From positions 602,884-666,883 of the forward strand of contig NZ_REFY01000002.1 of assembly GCF_003841485.1 (NCBI RefSeq): DNA of 64,000 nucleotides, written 5' to 3'. The DNA comes from Natrarchaeobius halalkaliphilus (lineage in GTDB: Archaea > Halobacteriota > Halobacteria > Halobacteriales > Natrialbaceae). Position 1 is the stretch's first letter. Every line of letters begins with the position of its first letter. Below the pieces are notes generated by a model. That model saw only the letters and a program-made list of their open reading frames with translations, did no database searches and was not told the origin of the DNA. Positions 63,952 to 64,000 of the stretch are shown one piece after another. The position numbers were made by a program, and so were the translations under genes.

Positions 63952-64000
63952 GCTGAGGGAATTACAAAAGCCACGGGTCACCTGACCCGTGGTTGTTTAC
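63850..64000 (+). ncRNA. Probable TnpB guide RNA (omega RNA) region
   Basis: In IS605-type elements the guide RNA scaffold overlaps the end of tnpB and the right end, and its guide comes from the DNA just outside the element. Here the last part of tnpB and the hairpin at 63971-63992 fit that position. The guide itself would lie beyond the right edge of the window, so it cannot be read. Limits are approximate. Confidence 0.35.

Larger units (their letters stand above)
62152..63992. mobile_element. IS200/IS605-type insertion sequence with tnpA and tnpB
   Basis: The same 22-base hairpin (9-bp stem, 4-base loop, beginning ccacgggtcac) marks both ends at 62152-62173 and 63971-63992. Between them are tnpA (minus) and tnpB (plus), divergently arranged, as in IS605. 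There are no terminal inverted repeats or target duplication in the usual sense, consistent with single-strand transposition. The true ends probably lie a few bases outside the hairpins. It interrupts the lipoprotein gene. Confidence 0.85.

Overview
The window is chromosomal DNA of a halophilic archaeon (class Halobacteria). The evidence is high GC with strong C/G third positions, very acidic proteins rich in Asp and Glu, frequent GTG starts and 4-bp start/stop overlaps, and marker genes: SAMP1, CetZ, HalOD1 and bacterio-opsin-activator (HTH_10) proteins, aIF5B, Nob1, Pus10 and GatD. It also carries the bacterioruberin carotenoid genes. Placement near Natrialbaceae is a guess from overall gene style. 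No rRNA, tRNA or CRISPR array was seen.

Layout. 1-1587 shows no convincing gene but has a perfect 16-bp inverted repeat. 1588-5777: an Rcp-type response regulator, a receiver-GAF-HTH_10 regulator, an HdeD-like membrane protein, a HalOD1 protein and a second HTH_10 regulator. 5958-11255: acyl-CoA synthetase, MBL hydrolase, CDF metal exporter and MFS carrier. 11623-12840: two fused-stop CrcB/Fluc fluoride channel genes and a YbjQ-like protein. 12936-18165: methylmalonyl-CoA mutase large subunit, GNAT, a short flavoprotein, a half-length AMP-binding protein and DnaJ. 18350-29963: small proteins, a DUF255 thioredoxin-domain protein, a soluble transducer, a K+ channel, SAMP1, GatD, an ArsR-like regulator, exported and DUF proteins, and a Vms1-type release factor. 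30041-36023: a DUF1611/epimerase pair (DgcN/DgcA type), CofC, CetZ, an NAD(P)-binding epimerase and thymidylate kinase. 36295-38138: an orphan pstB followed by a composite pseudogene (DsrE remnant joined to an HTH_10 regulator remnant). 38268-42716: the carotenoid block crtB > < cruF-lyeJ-crtD. 42910-49019: an acidic surface protein, a glycosyltransferase, HIT, an isolated trpB, HalOD1, two small proteins and a Tat lipoprotein HtrA protease. 49176-61251: core information and secretion genes (Pus10, RNase HII, SecF-SecD, Pgi, Nob1-PRC, aIF5B). 61252-64000: an AT-richer accessory segment with a repeat-bearing lipoprotein cut by an IS200/IS605 element carrying TnpA and TnpB.

The most unusual signal is a dispersed 86-bp palindromic element present in four full copies (5029, 24282, 39256, 45422), with diverged relatives at about 47161 and 55824. 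Each full copy reads TCA-TACGG...CCGTA-TCA, which looks like a 3-bp TCA duplication around an 80-bp inverted-repeat core. Two copies differ by one base, while other copies keep the central stem through paired changes. In three of four full copies, and in one diverged copy, the terminal TCA/TGA is exactly the stop codon of the neighbouring gene, and most copies sit between convergent genes. This looks like a MITE-like element that targets or tolerates stop codons and may serve as a bidirectional 3'-end hairpin.

Metabolic links: acyl-CoA synthetase and methylmalonyl-CoA mutase fit fatty-acid and propionyl-CoA use; CofC fits F420 synthesis; crtB, crtD, lyeJ and cruF together fit C50 bacterioruberin synthesis from C20 precursors; SecDF and HtrA fit protein export and surface quality control.
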